NCBI GenBank assembly: GCA_003427395.1
Contig: BFEA01000290.1
Location: 1,840,235 to 1,878,145, forward strand
DNA length: 37,911 nucleotides
From: Chara braunii
Taxonomy: Eukaryota; Streptophyta; Charophyceae; Charales; Characeae
Direction: 5' to 3'
Shown: positions 9,061 to 20,409 of the stretch, piece by piece
Position numbering within the stretch: the first letter of the stretch is position 1
How the letters are laid out: every line of letters begins with the position of its first letter
The notes under the pieces: generated by a model
Databases searched by the model: none
What the model was told of the DNA's origin: nothing
What the model saw: only the letters and a program-made list of their open reading frames with translations
Program-made: the position numbers and the translations under genes

Positions 9061-12000
9061 CTGAACACATCCCTCCTGTCCATCGACCGCTTCAAGACCT
9101 ACCTCGCACAGGTGTGGTCCTATTGGTAGGAACAAAAAGGCCAATTCCAAGACAAAATCGTATGGTTCAACAACGGCCTGGCTTTCTTGGGCCGCAAGTG
9201 CAATGAATACTCAAAACTTCTCGCGGCACGGCGCTACGCTGAAGAATCAAACCTGCAGCACCAACTGCAACAGATGCAGCAACAGGAAAACGAAACAGAG
9301 GATGACCCAAAGGAGCTCGCCAAAACAATCCAGACCATAGAAACCCGCCTTGTTGACCACATGGAGTATAGATGGCAAGGTGTGAGGATTCGAGGTAGAC
9401 TCTCCAAATACAACATGGAAGGGGCCATGGACGCTAGGTTCTTTGCCATGGCCAGGGCCAAGTTAGGCAGGACGGTAATCGAAGCTTTAGAGGACCCCAA
9501 GGTCAAGCAAGGGCCCTTGCATACGTCCACAACCGCCTGCACAAAAATAGCAAGGGACTTCTACCAGGCCTTGTTCACAACAGAATGTGGGAAACAACCG
9601 ACCCACCTGCGCACGGAGGAGATCGACGACTTCCTGCGCCCGCTTAATAGAACCCTTGCAGAACAGCAAAGAGACAGTTTAGACAAGCCCCTATCCAAGG
9701 AGGAAATATGGACAGCATTGCTGCAAATGGAAGACGAAAAAACTTCGGGCATAGACGGGCTCCCCAAAGAGTTCTGGGTGTCAATGTGGCCAGACATAGC
9801 ACAAGATCTTATGGAATATTACTAGGGGGCTTGGGACATAGGACAAACTGGGGAGTTGGTTGGGCAGGGAGTGTTGACGCTCCTCTATAAAAAAGGGGAA
9901 AAAATTAATATCAGAAATTACAGGCCAATTACGTTGCTCACAATGGTCTACAAGATGATGGCAAAAGCACTCGCCAATCGCATGGCACCAATAATGTCGG
10001 ACATCATCCACCCCTACCAAACGGGATTCATACAAGGCAGGAATATCCAGGATAATATTCTGCTGGTAAACGAGATGATTAAACTATCCAGACAGTCCAA
10101 AAATAATGCAGCTATCATCTTTATCGACTTCGAAAAAGCATACGATCACGTGGACTGGACCTTTCTAGATAGGTGTCTGGAAAAGCTCAACTTTGGACCA
10201 GATTTTAGGAGGTGGATAAGGATTCTTCATTCGAGCGCAACTACCAGGGTTATGGTGAATGGGAATCTGGCCCCCCCCATCGATCTTCAAAGGTCAGTTA
10301 GACAGGGGGACCCCATAGCCCCGTACCTCTTCGTAATTGTTATGGAGGCACTAGCTGCTAACCTAAGAACTCACAAGGACATCAGAAGAATCCAAGTGTC
10401 TGCAATACCCAAGGAAGCAATCCCAGTCTGCTCATTGTTTGTTGACGACTTGACCCTAATGGTGGATGCCTCCAGGGAATCAATGGAGGAGATACAACAC
10501 ATGATGGACCGATTCTGCAAACTCTCAGACATGAGAGTAAACTGGGGGAATAAAACCCAAGGTTGGTGGATCCACCACCAGGGAGTGAGACCTCCAGAGC
10601 AACCCAAACTTAAATGGCTTCCTGAGGAGGCACCCATCAGAGTGCTGGGCATATCAATGACGACAAATGGTAGGCCATCCATTAACAATGAATGGCTCAC
10701 AGACCCACCCCTGGCAAAAATGGCGCTCTAGAAAAACAAACACACCTCACTGCTGGGACGTGCCTTAATAATTAACAACGTGGTGCTGGCCTCGCTATGG
10801 TACAAGTCAGCAATTTGGGCTTTGGATAAGCACGCCTTACGCCCGTTAAAGCGGCAGATCCAACCTAAAACAAAAAGGGGTCTGGGTATTATTGACCCGC
10901 TAATACAAACTAAAGCACTGGCAATACAATGGATCAAACGTCTGATCTTCAACCCTGACATTCCCTGGAAGGGGCTAGCCGTGGAACAGATGGCCCGACT
11001 GGCACCCCGAACAACGGAAGGGAGTGACCCGTGGATGTGGTTGGAAAATAGGGACTGGCCCATCCCACGGGCAAGACCGACACAACTAGATCTCGATCTT
11101 CATACCCCTAGACAAGCAGCAAGGGCTGATCTGCGCAACGATCCGTTTTGGCCTTCTCTCCTCAAAACATGGAGAAACCTCCCTCTACCGAAGAAATCCT
11201 CGCCGGACAGATGGGAGGAAGTGGCGAGGCAACCCCTCTTTGGCAACAGATGGGTGCTAGACTCAAGAGGACAAACACTCCATTGTATGGACTCTCCCTG
11301 GCAAGGATGGATTAAGTGTGGAGTGATAAGGGTAAAAGACATATGGGACATGGAGAGAAACAACTGGATAAGCCCCGAACAACTTAGGGAGAGATTGAGG
11401 TACTGTCACAGGACACATGCATCCCTGCAGGCGATAGTGGAAAGGATCCCCCTAGACTGGTGGAGAATACTTCTCAAAGGCCCTACTCTGCAGGAGTCAG
11501 ACTGGGTGGCGGTGAGGGAGCGACAAGGAGAAGTAGGTAGGGTGGCCCGCTGCTCCCGCGAAGGAACAGTGACAATAAACCTCTTCCAAGTAGGCCGGGA
11601 CAACATAATCCAAAGGAGTAATCCGGAAACATCCATTGAGTGCCAAAAAGGAAAGGATTTTCAGAATCAGAGTACTCGAGGAAAACGAAAAATACATAGC
11701 CTTCCAACCCTGCTCCCCGATCCATCATTTGGCTTTGGACCCGTTGGACTGGACATGGACAAAACGCATGGGGAAAGGAAGGAAATGCACCAACAAACTA
11801 TACGGTCTAACAGTCAAGTCCACCTATAGGCTGCTAAGACCTACAATGAACCTCCGCGATCAGGTAGAGGAACGTTGGAGGAACCACTTAAACGTCGGTA
11901 AGGAAGAACTAAAATTGATTAAGTGGTTCAAGATGGCCAAAGCGAGGCCGGCTAAAATTACCTCCCTTCAATGGCAGCTGGAACACCGCTGTCTCCCCAC

Positions 12001-12819
12001 CAATGACTGGCTGATAGACAAAACATCCTTGGAACAGAGAGGATGCGCCCTCCCTTGGTGCAAATTGTGCATCAACTCGTTCCCATCCAAAAAACGGCCG
12101 GAGACAATTGAACATATCTTTTGCAATGCCCGGGTGCGCTCTGGCTGTGGAGGTGGTGGGACAGAATTTGGGATCAGTTAGAAGCAAAAGCTCCGTGGCC
12201 TTGGGACTGGAAGGCGATTCTGTTTGAAATCTGTCCCAAAGGCCATACTGACCAACTCGATGATTTCACCGACAACATGTTCAAAACGGGACGAAGGGCG
12301 GTACTCTAGGCACTCTGGAGACGAGGATGCACATTTGAAATGGAAGGTGCCAGACTAGAAGCACCCGAGTTCACGGAAAACATACAACAACAGATCCAAA
12401 CAGAAATAACTGGGAAGTGGGAGGGGGTCAAAACACGAATCAGACTCCTTGATAGGCGAAAAGATATCCAAGCAAAAATTAAGGAATTCTGCTCAAGCTG
12501 GCTCGGGGGACCTGATGGAGGGAGGATAGGAAAGGTAGAATGGAAAGGGGAACATCTAGAATCAGAGGAGGACCAGGGGAGAAGGGAGATAGTAAGGGAC
12601 TACTGTTTGATTTTTAAAGAATGGACCAAAGTTGACGTGTCCATCCCCTTAAAACCCCTGGGAGAATTCCCCGATTTCTTCCCCCCCCCCCTCCAACAGC
12701 CTGGTAGAAATGCAGTGGTTCGGAGGATGAATGGTTCACAGGCGACAGTTCTCGGGAGCTGGTGGGGGGTAGAGGAGCTAGTAAATAGCAGCAATTATCT
12801 GGCGCCGTGCATGAGGTGA
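9061..12819 (+). pseudogene. LINE ORF2 reverse transcriptase and C-terminal zinc domain, broken
   Basis: One frame carries almost the whole ORF. RT landmarks are KTSGIDGLPKEFW (near 9736), YRPITLLTMVYKMMAKALAN, GFIQGRNIQDNIL (near 10022), motif A IFIDFEKAYDHVDW (near 10115), motif B RQGDPIAPYLF (near 10300) and motif C LFVDDLTLM (10435-10461), so both catalytic aspartates of the -DD- pair are retained. The C-terminal part has CKLCIN...ETIEHIFC, the zf-RVT-type zinc segment (12059-12125). In-frame TAG codons interrupt it at 9127, 9823, 10729 and 12307, and a +/-1 excursion runs from about 11640 to 12128. Conserved sequence continues to the TGA at 12817. The product would prime reverse transcription at nicked target DNA if intact; here it cannot be made in one piece. 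Confidence 0.87.
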
Positions 12820-13082
12820 AGAGGTTCCCTGCCCCGACACCCTGCCCAGTCAATCCCACAACCTGTGTGTCTCCTGATAGGCTCTCCCCTGAGGAGCAGA
12901 GGCTGACAGTGTCCTGCTTGGCCAATCCCCTGGTATCCAGGGTAATCAATGCTAGCAGGACTTGTCTTTTTATTTCTCTGAGTGCTCTCTGATCACATTG
13001 TATCACATTGTATATGGGACGCTGGACCCGTTTTCCAGCAGGTGATGCTCCCCACCAATAGATGGAGCCTTTCCCCGAGTGG

Positions 13083-13112
13083 TAGTGGTGTCTGCTCTTA
13101 TCAGCACCACTA
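13083..13112 (+). other. Stem-loop next to the LINE poly(A) tail
   Basis: TAGTGGTG (13083-13090) pairs with CACCACTA (13105-13112) around a 14-nt loop, only about 20 bp before the A-rich tail. Some non-LTR elements use a 3' RNA hairpin for reverse transcriptase recognition, so a role here is inferred from position only. Confidence 0.45.
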
Positions 13113-13292
13113 TCACCGGCGCGAATGTTTAAAAAAAAAAAAGAAAAAAAAAAAGGCCCGCCAGTTCCCCCTCTTGACGTTTCCGACCCTCTTCCCCGAA
13201 CACAACACACCCTTATGTGGGTGAGATAGCGCAAAGTATGTAGGTAGCTAGTACAAGGTGGAAAATTTTGAGAGAAGCAGATAGCTTAGTTA

Positions 13293-13294
<2 letters not shown>

Positions 13295-13362
<68 letters not shown>
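13295..13362 (+). repeat. (CA)n microsatellite
   Basis: An uninterrupted (CA/TG) dinucleotide run of about 66 bp ends 13 bp before the low-coordinate edge of the gypsy 3' LTR. Confidence 0.97.
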
Positions 13363-13365
<3 letters not shown>

Positions 13366-13375
13366 ATGATGGCTG

Positions 13376-14521
13376 TGCAAGGAAAATGAGCAAAAGCGAG
13401 ATGACAATCTTCAGATTGCACAATCACATTGAAAGCCAGATCGTATCCCAGTGTCCAGAAAGCAGCATTGCACCAATAAAAGTTATTATAAAACACCAAT
13501 GGAGAATCGTAACACTGAAAACCAATGTCAATGAGAGCTTGCTCTCGCCACCACCAACATATATGTCCAGGCCTATCTCCCTACTTGGCGCTCGGCGCCC
13601 ACCTACTCCCTACACAGCTACAACTAGCCTACCAATTGACAATGCAACTGTTGACGTCAGCAGCCCACGAAGTACTTGAAGATGTCGCTCATAGCAGATC
13701 ATCGCCAATACCAGGTATGTGCCCTCACATCATCATCATCATCATCATCCTTCTCTTCACTCTCTCGTCTTACGCCCACGTCTTCCCTCTGTACACCCGA
13801 AGACCACCCCTGCGCCTCACTGTAGTCCAAGCCCATCCAGCTATGGAGGCTGGGCTATGGCACTGCCCTCAGCAGCGCCCTGCTCCCTGCACAACCGCAC
13901 GCACTAGCACCTTGCCTCTCAGCGCCAGCAGCAGCCCACGAGTGTCCGCTCCAGCAGCGCTGTCGCCAGCATCCAAGTGCTGAATGCCTCGCCAGGCAGC
14001 GAGCTCTTTCCTATATGGAAAGAGCCTGCCTCTCTCGGAGGCCTGGCTGGTCTGGGCCTCTGCCCAGAAGCTTCCGGTAGTCCCCAGGAGGCTGTGCCTC
14101 TGATGCTGCTGCTGGGCCTCAGTTCAGTTGGGCCTCCCAACTGCCTGTGTATATCTATATGGAAAGAGCCTGCCTCTCTCGGAGGCCTGGCTGGCCTGGG
14201 CCTCTGCCCAGAAGCTTCCGGTAGGCCCCAGGAGGTTGTGCCTCCGATGCTGCTGCTGGGCCTCAGTTCGGTTGGGCCTCCCAACTGCCTGTGTATGAGG
14301 CTGCGATTCTCGGCCAGGGTCTGCATTCTTGGAAAGGCCTGGAAGGCCGTGGAATGTCTCACTGCTTGGCCTGTGTTTCCCTCAACCAACTGGCGCGACG
14401 AAACTGCCTGGACCCCAAATACGAAATTGACAGCTTAGGGCCTCTCGTGATTTGTTAGGCCCGCCTTCACTTAGGGCGGGCACATCTGCAGCAGGTGCCC
14501 CTTAGGCCTGCCGAGGACCCA
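13376..14521 (-). repeat. gypsy 3' LTR with an internal 144-bp tandem duplication
   Basis: This is a direct repeat of 23235-24223, beginning TGCAAGGAAAATGAGC and ending GCCGAGGACCCA on the + strand, so the LTR is bounded by TG...CA. It is longer than its partner because the segment 14011-14154 is repeated at 14155-14298, and because it has about 13 extra bp near 13480. It contains a (CAT)n run (13729-13749) and many scattered substitutions relative to the other LTR. Similarity ends within a few bases of the polypurine tract. Confidence 0.92.
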
Positions 14522-14530
14522 GATCCTCGC

Positions 14531-14550
14531 ATTCCCTCCTCCTTTTCTTC
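14531..14550 (-). other. Polypurine tract of the gypsy element
   Basis: Read on the minus strand this is GAAGAAAAGGAGGAGGGAAT, lying after the pol stop and just before the 3' LTR. That is the expected place and composition for the plus-strand primer of an LTR retrotransposon. Confidence 0.85.
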
Positions 14551-14571
14551 GACGGTCCTCTGAGAAGTCTT

Positions 14572-15125
14572 CTAATCTGCAGGCATCCTCCCCTTGAGTT
14601 CTTTTTCATAGCCTGCAATAACTTGAGGTGCTGTTCGCATGAGTTCTTCTCTGGTGAACCACCGATCTTTGTTGGGATCCAGATGCTGCCTGAATCTGAC
14701 ATGGTATTGCATTCTTGGCTTAGGAGGGCGGCCTCTGCCCGGCGGTTTAGGCATTGGCATCACTCGATGCTCCACAATTTCGTCGATGTCAACTTCACCA
14801 TCCATGGTTGGGGGCAGCATTGACCGTCTGGAAGGAAACTGTGCAGTTTCTGCGATAGGTGCCAGCTTTGAGGCGTGAAAAACAGGGTGTGTACGTAGAT
14901 GTGGTGGGATGCGAATCACATGGGAAGGTCCGTCTATCTGATCTCCCACTATGTCTAAAACCTCCCGAGGACCGAAGTACTGTGGCATTAGCTTTCTTGA
15001 GATGCCTAGTTCCTGTCCCAGCTCAGATGGCTTTACCTAGACCCGTTCACCTACCTGAAACTCAGATGACCGTCTATGTTTGTTCTCAGCTGCCACCATG
15101 GCATCTTGAGCTTTTTCTTAATGTG
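14572..15125 (-). pseudogene. gypsy pol C-terminus: integrase tail and chromodomain
   Basis: The frame reads SSEFQVGERV-stop-VKPSELGQELG, then the GPREVLDIVG segment, HPVFHASKL (typical of chromovirus integrase ends) and a chromodomain starting DIDEIVEHR and running through YHVRFRQHLDPNKDRWF to APQVIAGYEKEL. Chromodomains of this class target integration to marked chromatin; that is family knowledge. The in-frame TAG (15037-15039) replaces a position where relatives carry Trp (GERVW), and a frameshift near 15110-15125 separates this part from the integrase core. Confidence 0.87.
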
Positions 15126-16296
15126 CTCTGCAGCCTGTTGCAGCATCTGTTTGTAATTGACAGTGAATTCTATGCTGCCAGGTGATACAGACGGCTGAGT
15201 TTCTGGTAGTAGGAAATCTAAGGCGGTACGAGGCTTCCAACCAAGATGCAGTTGGTTGGGAGCCATGCCATTCGTGTTGTGTACAACATTGTTGTACAGG
15301 CTGGCGACGACAGGCAGTTTCTCGTCCCAGTCATCTTGACTTGTCTTGATGTAGTGCCTTAATAAATACTGCACTACTCTGTTCATCTGTTCCACCTGTC
15401 CATTTGACTCAGGGTGATTCCCTGATGTCATTTGCAGTCTGGTGCCCATCTGTTGGGCTGTGCTTTGCCATAGTTCACTTATGAAACGTACATCCCGGTC
15501 ACTAACGATAGACTTGGGTAAACCGAAGTCTCGTACCCAGTTATCCATAAACAGTCTGATGACGTAGTCAGTTTTGGCAGTCTCAGGCATAGCGATTAGT
15601 CTTGCATACTTAGAGAAGCGGTCTACTATAACAAAGATGTGCCTTTTCCCATACCTGCTGGTCACAAGAGTATCCATGAAGTCCATTGACACACTCTGAC
15701 CAGGACCTTCACGAATCGGCAAGGGCTTGATGAGCCCAAGCGGAGCCTGGGTCCTAGGTTTGTCCCGTTGACAGACCTGGCAGGTTTCGACATACTTCTT
15801 GGCATCTTCCATCATAGAAGGCCACCAGAATTTCTGCACTAAGTTAGCTGACGTTTTTCTATAGCCGAAATGGCCAGTTGCATCATGACACTCACCTAAA
15901 AATAAACTACGCAAAGACTCTCTATTTGGAACACAAAGTCTTTTATTCCTTGCCTTCTCAAGAAACAGCAAGCCGTCTACGATCATAAATTCATCCAAAG
16001 TCACTTTGTCCTTCGCTTGAAATTTACGGATGATCTCAGACATAATTGGATCTTGCTGATAGGCTTCCACCAATGATCGAGTTAGATCATCAGATATACC
16101 AATTTCAGTTACTAACGCGCCCAGATAGTCTGCCCTTCGTGATAGTGCATCAGCTACTTTGTTGTACTCCCTCTTGATAGGATCAAGTTGATAGTCATAC
16201 ATGTCTATCACTTGTATCCATCGCTTGAGTGCGTCGGAGAGTACCGGTTGTGTCTTGATCCAACGCAAGGTCTCATGGTCAGATCTAATAGAAAAA
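15126..16296 (-). pseudogene. gypsy integrase core
   Basis: The zinc-binding HHCC module is visible as CHDATGHFGYRKT...CQVCQRDK. The DDE core shows SMDFMD (first Asp), IVSDRDVRF (second Asp) and NHPESNGQVEQ (Glu), so the catalytic triad is intact. The segment ADALSRRADY at its N-terminal side is the usual end of RNase H. A frame change near 16290 separates it from the upstream RNase H, and another near 15120 cuts off the C-terminal tail. The enzyme would insert retrotransposon cDNA into chromosomes if expressed whole. Confidence 0.9.
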
Positions 16297-17447
16297 TCTG
16301 CCAAGGAGATAGTGTCTCCAATGGACCAGGGCTCTGTACAGGGCATAGAGTTCACGCTCATGTCTCCAATGGACCATGGCTCTGTACAGGGCATAGAGTT
16401 CACGCTCATAAGTGGACTTGGCTAGTTTCTGAGATGACATCTTTTTACTCATATACTCGATCAGTCTCAACTTTGGCCCCTCCTTTTGCGCAAGGACCGC
16501 GCCTATGCCATATTGGCTGGCGTCTGTGGTCACGACAAAGGGCTTATCAAGATCCGAAAATTTGAGGACTTCGTAGTGTATCAAAGCATACTTCAATTTC
16601 TTGAAGCTTACCTCACACTCTTCAGTCCACTCCCAAGGGGTGTCAAGTCGAGTTAGATCTGTTAATGGGGAGGCTATAGTACTATAGTTTTTAACAAACG
16701 GACGATAGTAGCCCGTCATCCGCAAAAACGATCGAACCTCAGTAACAGTCTGAGGCCTGGGCCAGTCACGTATGCTGACCACTTTGGCATCGTCCGGCCT
16801 CAACCCATCCGCGGAGATTTCATGACCCAAGTACAAGATCTTGGTGCGACCGAACTCGCATTTCTCCAAGTTTACCTTGTACTGGTGCTGTCTTAGGAGA
16901 CCTAGCACAATCTTTAAGTGCTCAACATGCTCCTCTACACTCTTACTAAAGATAAGGATATCGTCGAGGAACACGACGATAAACTTGTCCAAGTACTCAT
17001 GAAATATCCTATTCATTGCGTGCTGGAATGTCCCAGGGGCATTGCATAGGCCAAAGGGCATCGCCACAAACTCGTACAGACCGTACCTGATCTGAAAAAC
17101 GGTTTTGTGTTGATCCTCCGGTCTAATGGCAATTTGATGGTATCCGGACTTTAGATCTATCTTATTAAAGTACCCGCATCCCTGCACTCTATCCAGTAGG
17201 TCGTCGATGCAGGGTAGGGGCTCCACGTTCTTAACGGTGATGGCATTGAGGCCCCTATAGTCAATGCACATCCTCAGTGTACCTCCCTTCTTAGGAACAA
17301 ATAAAATTGGCGCACCGTAAGGGGAGGTACTAGGCCGAATCCATCCCTTCTCTGTGAGCTCTTTGAGCTGGCGGCGGAGCTCATCTAACTTCGCGGGGGA
17401 CATCCTATAGATGCGTCCTCTAGGTACCTTACTACCGGGGACAACCT
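16297..17447 (-). pseudogene. gypsy reverse transcriptase and RNase H, with a 48-bp tandem duplication
   Basis: RT motifs include KLDELRRQLKELTEKGWIRP, MCIDYRGLNAITVKN, NKIDLKSGYHQI, FVAMPFGLCNAPGTFQ and VVFLDDILIFS (catalytic DD), then YLGHEISADGL. RNase H begins near PFVVTTDASQYGIGAVL and includes TYERELYALY. A 48-bp in-frame tandem duplication (16315-16362 and 16363-16410) repeats the 16 residues ERELYALYRAMVHWRH inside RNase H, which would disturb the fold. One frameshift joins it to the protease side (near 17448) and another to integrase (near 16290). Confidence 0.92.
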
Positions 17448-18038
17448 CTATTGCACCTCCCTTTCAACCACTCCTGTGGGCTCCTCAAAAAGTTCAGGAT
17501 ACTGAGCGACGACTGATTCTATCTCTGGGGGTGTTTTTACGGCCTCCCCTATTTTAGAGACAAAGACTAGATACATGCCCTCCTCGCGATTCTGCTTATA
17601 GTAGTTATAGAAAGAGGAGACACACATGCAGCCGTAGTTTTCCACTAGACTGCTAGCTTTGAACTTTTGTAGTCTAACGGTCCTACCGTTTGGCAACTTG
17701 TGTATCAACACCTTCCTATCCCAATCGAACTGAGGTTGAACAACCTCGAGGTAGTACATGCCTGGAAAAATATCAAAGGGCAGTTCGTCGCTGACGAGGA
17801 ATGAGATTTTGTGTCTCACTTCCCCTCCTCCATAAGAGGAGCAGACTACGTCCTTGACATAGTCTTTAACTAACATTTGGTGCTTGTTGGCTAGCGTAGA
17901 AGCTACAATTCTGCTAAGTCGCTGCACTTGGTCCCCTAAGCGCAGTCTATCCACACAAGCACGACTGATGACATTTTGTGTAGAGCCTATGTCTGCGAAG
18001 GCACCCACTTTGCGGCCACCTACATCAACCTCTACCAC
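17448..18038 (-). pseudogene. gypsy aspartic protease, altered active site
   Basis: The N-terminal part reads GAFADIGSTQNVIS, aligning with the retropepsin active site D-[ST]-G-[AS]-[ST] followed by x-N-x-IS. Here the catalytic triplet position reads D-I-G, so the Ser/Thr after the Asp is replaced and activity is doubtful. The remainder (DELPFDIFPGMYYLE through PELFEEPTGVVE) is the usual linker toward reverse transcriptase. It ends at a TAG, and the RT frame resumes one base off with IEVVPGSKVPRG. Confidence 0.8.
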
Positions 18039-18329
18039 GAATTGTTCACAAGACCTCTACTGATCATCGCCCAAGAGTCTCTAGGATCCTTTTCTGATCA
18101 CTCAGACTGTAACTCGTCTAGGGACGCAGACACATCTCTCGAACAGAGCGCCGGTGGGTCTAAATGTGTCTGCGAGGCAATGTATGGGTCACTAGCCTTG
18201 GCCAACGCCTGAAGTGGGGAAGGCAACGTTACCACTTCAGCGCGAGTAAGAGCGGCTAACACTCCTACTGGCCCGAGGTGTTTCCCTGCGAAGTGCTTAC
18301 AAAAGCACTACCAGGGTTCGAGGATAAGC

Positions 18330-18594
18330 CCACTACCGTTGGAGCAGCTACCCTCGTCGTGACCTTTTTGCCTCAGAAAGTTCTCGATGTGTGGCCATAG
18401 TTGCCACAGTTCATGCATGTGCCCCTGGCAACTTAGTCCCTCCACACCTCGTAATCTAAACCAAGTTTTACCCATGAGGGTGTTCCTTGGTCGCCTTGAC
18501 CCGTCGACCGGCCTACCTTCTGCTTCCCGGTCCCCCTAGCCTTTTCTTTGATAGGCGCCACAACTTCCCCATCCGAAGTCTCATTGGCCCCATC
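18330..18594 (-). pseudogene. gag nucleocapsid region with a damaged zinc knuckle
   Basis: At about 18375-18415 the minus strand encodes CMNCGNYGHTSRTF, a CCHC zinc knuckle (C-x2-C-x4-H-x4-C) in which the last Cys is lost at a point where the frame also breaks. Basic, Gly/Lys-rich sequence precedes it. CCHC knuckles bind the element's RNA during packaging. Several frame changes separate this from the capsid and protease frames. Confidence 0.65.
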
Positions 18595-20207
18595 CTACTC
18601 TGTCACCTCCCCATAGTCTGGGAAGTCGTCAATTTCAGTCGCCTGACCATCATGGTCGATGAACATAAGTTGACCTTTCTTTTTCCAGTCCTGGGGAAGT
18701 CTCTTTTTCCTACCATTTGCTTGGCCCTGATGCGCAGATCCCAGCTTAGCCTCTATATCTAAGGCTTCTTTGCTGAAAGTAGCGAAGCTATGTTGGTCTA
18801 TGTAGGCCTCATCCACCAGCTTAGTCTTAACTTCTGAGGGCATACATCTCAAATAGTTTGTGAGGAGTACCCGCAGGTCAAAACGCACACCAGGTACTAC
18901 GATCAGACGTTCTACGGCGTTTGTGACTTCACGTACATTCTTGTACCTTTTGGCACAAAGATTGTTAATCGCGCCGGTGACCTTCTGAGCCCCTTGGGGG
19001 TCATGCCACCTATTGTACACAGTCCGCACAAACTCTTCCAATGTCTGGGCCTGAGCCCAAGCATCGAAGTTCTGACCATAACCCTGTTGTTGCACTAACC
19101 CGTTTAACCAATGTGCCGTGAATCCCTCTAAAAAGGAGGCAGCAACTATGACTTCCTGCTCTGGCCTGGTGAGCTTGTGCCTCACATAAGTGGGCACAGT
19201 CCTCACCCAGGTTTCCAGGTCCTCGTCCTTCTTCCTGTCGCCAAAGAAGGGCTTAGGACTCAACAAGGGTATCTTGGGCATCCATTGCATAGGCTGGATT
19301 CGCACAAGTGACTGCTGCAGTGGCTGCATGGCCGCTGAGACAGGTTGTTGCACGCTAACCTGGGCCTGTCCTGATGATGGGACTGTAGTTACCACCGTCG
19401 TGGATGGTACAGTAGAAGCTCTAAGGACCGGACCACTAGTTGCTACTAGACCACCTGGAGGGGTCATGCCAAACATGGGGGAGAAAGAGGGCCCTATCGG
19501 CGACGGCGTCATTGAGGGGCCCACAACCGAAGGGGAACTACAGCATATTGAGGCTGCCTCATGAATGGACGAGGAGCCTGCAGTGCAGCCAACATTTGTT
19601 TCTGGCCAGCCACTAGTTCAGCCAGCACTTCCTGTTGAACAATTTGTGTTTCCGCTACACATAGAAGCGAGTTACGCAGTGCTTGCATTGCAAGGTCAAG
19701 TGTGGACTCATCTAATGCTTCTAATTTGCTTAACTCTTGTCTCCGAGTCCCTAGTCTAGCTTTTCTCAAGATAGCTCATTGTCTCCTCGCTGCTGCCTCT
19801 CTCAACTGCCGCCGCAGTTCGTCATGAAGCTCTTCTTCTTGGAGGATCTCATAATCCTCCAGTGTGAGTTGAGTCTGTTGGCTGACTTGCAAGCCAACAG
19901 TCTGGCTAACGGAAACCTGAGAGACACTCTGACTGATTCTTGACGAAAGGGCCTGAGAAGAGGCCTGTGACATGGTAGAAGAGGTAGCCATAGTCGCACC
20001 TGTGCTAGCTATACTCCTAGCTATGGCGCTGGCCTCAACGCCCCTCGTCCTCCGCAATGCCGCCCTCTCCCTAGCTTCTCTCCGCAACCTCCTTTCCTCT
20101 CCTGGACCTAACTCTAGGAAGGTCAAAGGTTGACTGAGAGCAGTTCTACGAGTGAACCTAAGATCTTCCACTAACTCCTCCTCCTCACTACTAGCAGCTT
20201 CACTCAT
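18595..20207 (-). pseudogene. gypsy gag (matrix-like N-terminus and capsid), three broken pieces
   Basis: Translation starts at 20207 with MSEAASSEEEELVEDLRF, followed by an Arg-rich helix and a Ser/Gln-rich stretch. It stops at TGA (19776-19778) but the same frame continues (19509-19769), then shifts to a 310-residue frame (18595-19524). That last piece has the retrotransposon gag capsid signature: ETWVRTVPTYVRHKL, AASFLEGFTAHWLNGL, LEEFVRTVYNRWHDP and VTNAVERLIVVPGVRF. Gag would form the virus-like particle. The TGA could come from an Arg CGA by one C-to-T change, which is an inference. Confidence 0.88.
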
Positions 20208-20369
20208 GAGCTATTATTTTCGGTCGGCCTGGAGAGAAACTTAAGTGGTGAGTAACAACTAATGTTAGATCCTACAGGTAACACTAGTTCTATTTTTGGA
20301 TTACTCTAATACAGATTGCAATGCAGCAAGGGAGTTTCTATCCTATCTGCAGCTGTCTGTCAGTTGTCA

Positions 20370-20385
20370 GCAAGTCTGTACAACT
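20370..20385. repeat. 16-bp target-site duplication, low-coordinate side of the nested LINE
   Basis: GCAAGTCTGTACAACT at 20370-20385 is repeated exactly at 22214-22229 and directly abuts the T-run (poly(A) tail on the minus strand) of the LINE. Confidence 0.95.
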
Positions 20386-20409
20386 TTTTTTTTTCTTTTT
20401 TTTTTTTAA

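Larger units (their letters stand above)
8656..13154 (+). mobile_element. L1-like LINE, 5'-truncated and degenerate (LINE-1 copy)
   Basis: This non-LTR retrotransposon carries, in order, the C-terminal part of an APE endonuclease, reverse transcriptase, a long connector with a Cys/His zinc-binding segment, ORF2 termination at 12817-12819, a 3' UTR of about 310 bp, a short stem-loop and an A-rich tail (13131-13154, with one internal G). The 5' end abuts the foldback element, so ORF1 and the endonuclease N-terminus are missing. Frameshifts lie in the endonuclease and near 11640 and 12128. In-frame stops occur at 9127, 9823, 10729 and 12307. No target duplication could be identified because the 5' junction is lost. 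Confidence 0.88.

Noticed and set aside
9127-12309. TAG read as a sense codon (alternative genetic code or suppression)
   Set aside because: The same elements also carry frameshifts and the gag has TGA, so ordinary decay explains the stops; the host gene gives no sign of recoding.
12982-13224. 80-codon frame ending in poly-Lys
   Set aside because: It spans the LINE 3' UTR and its A-rich tail.
13525-13983. His- and Ser-rich open frames in the LTRs (and the equivalents near 23200-23829)
   Set aside because: They are identical in both LTRs, driven by the (CAT)n run, and antisense to the retrotransposon. LTRs are not protein-coding here.
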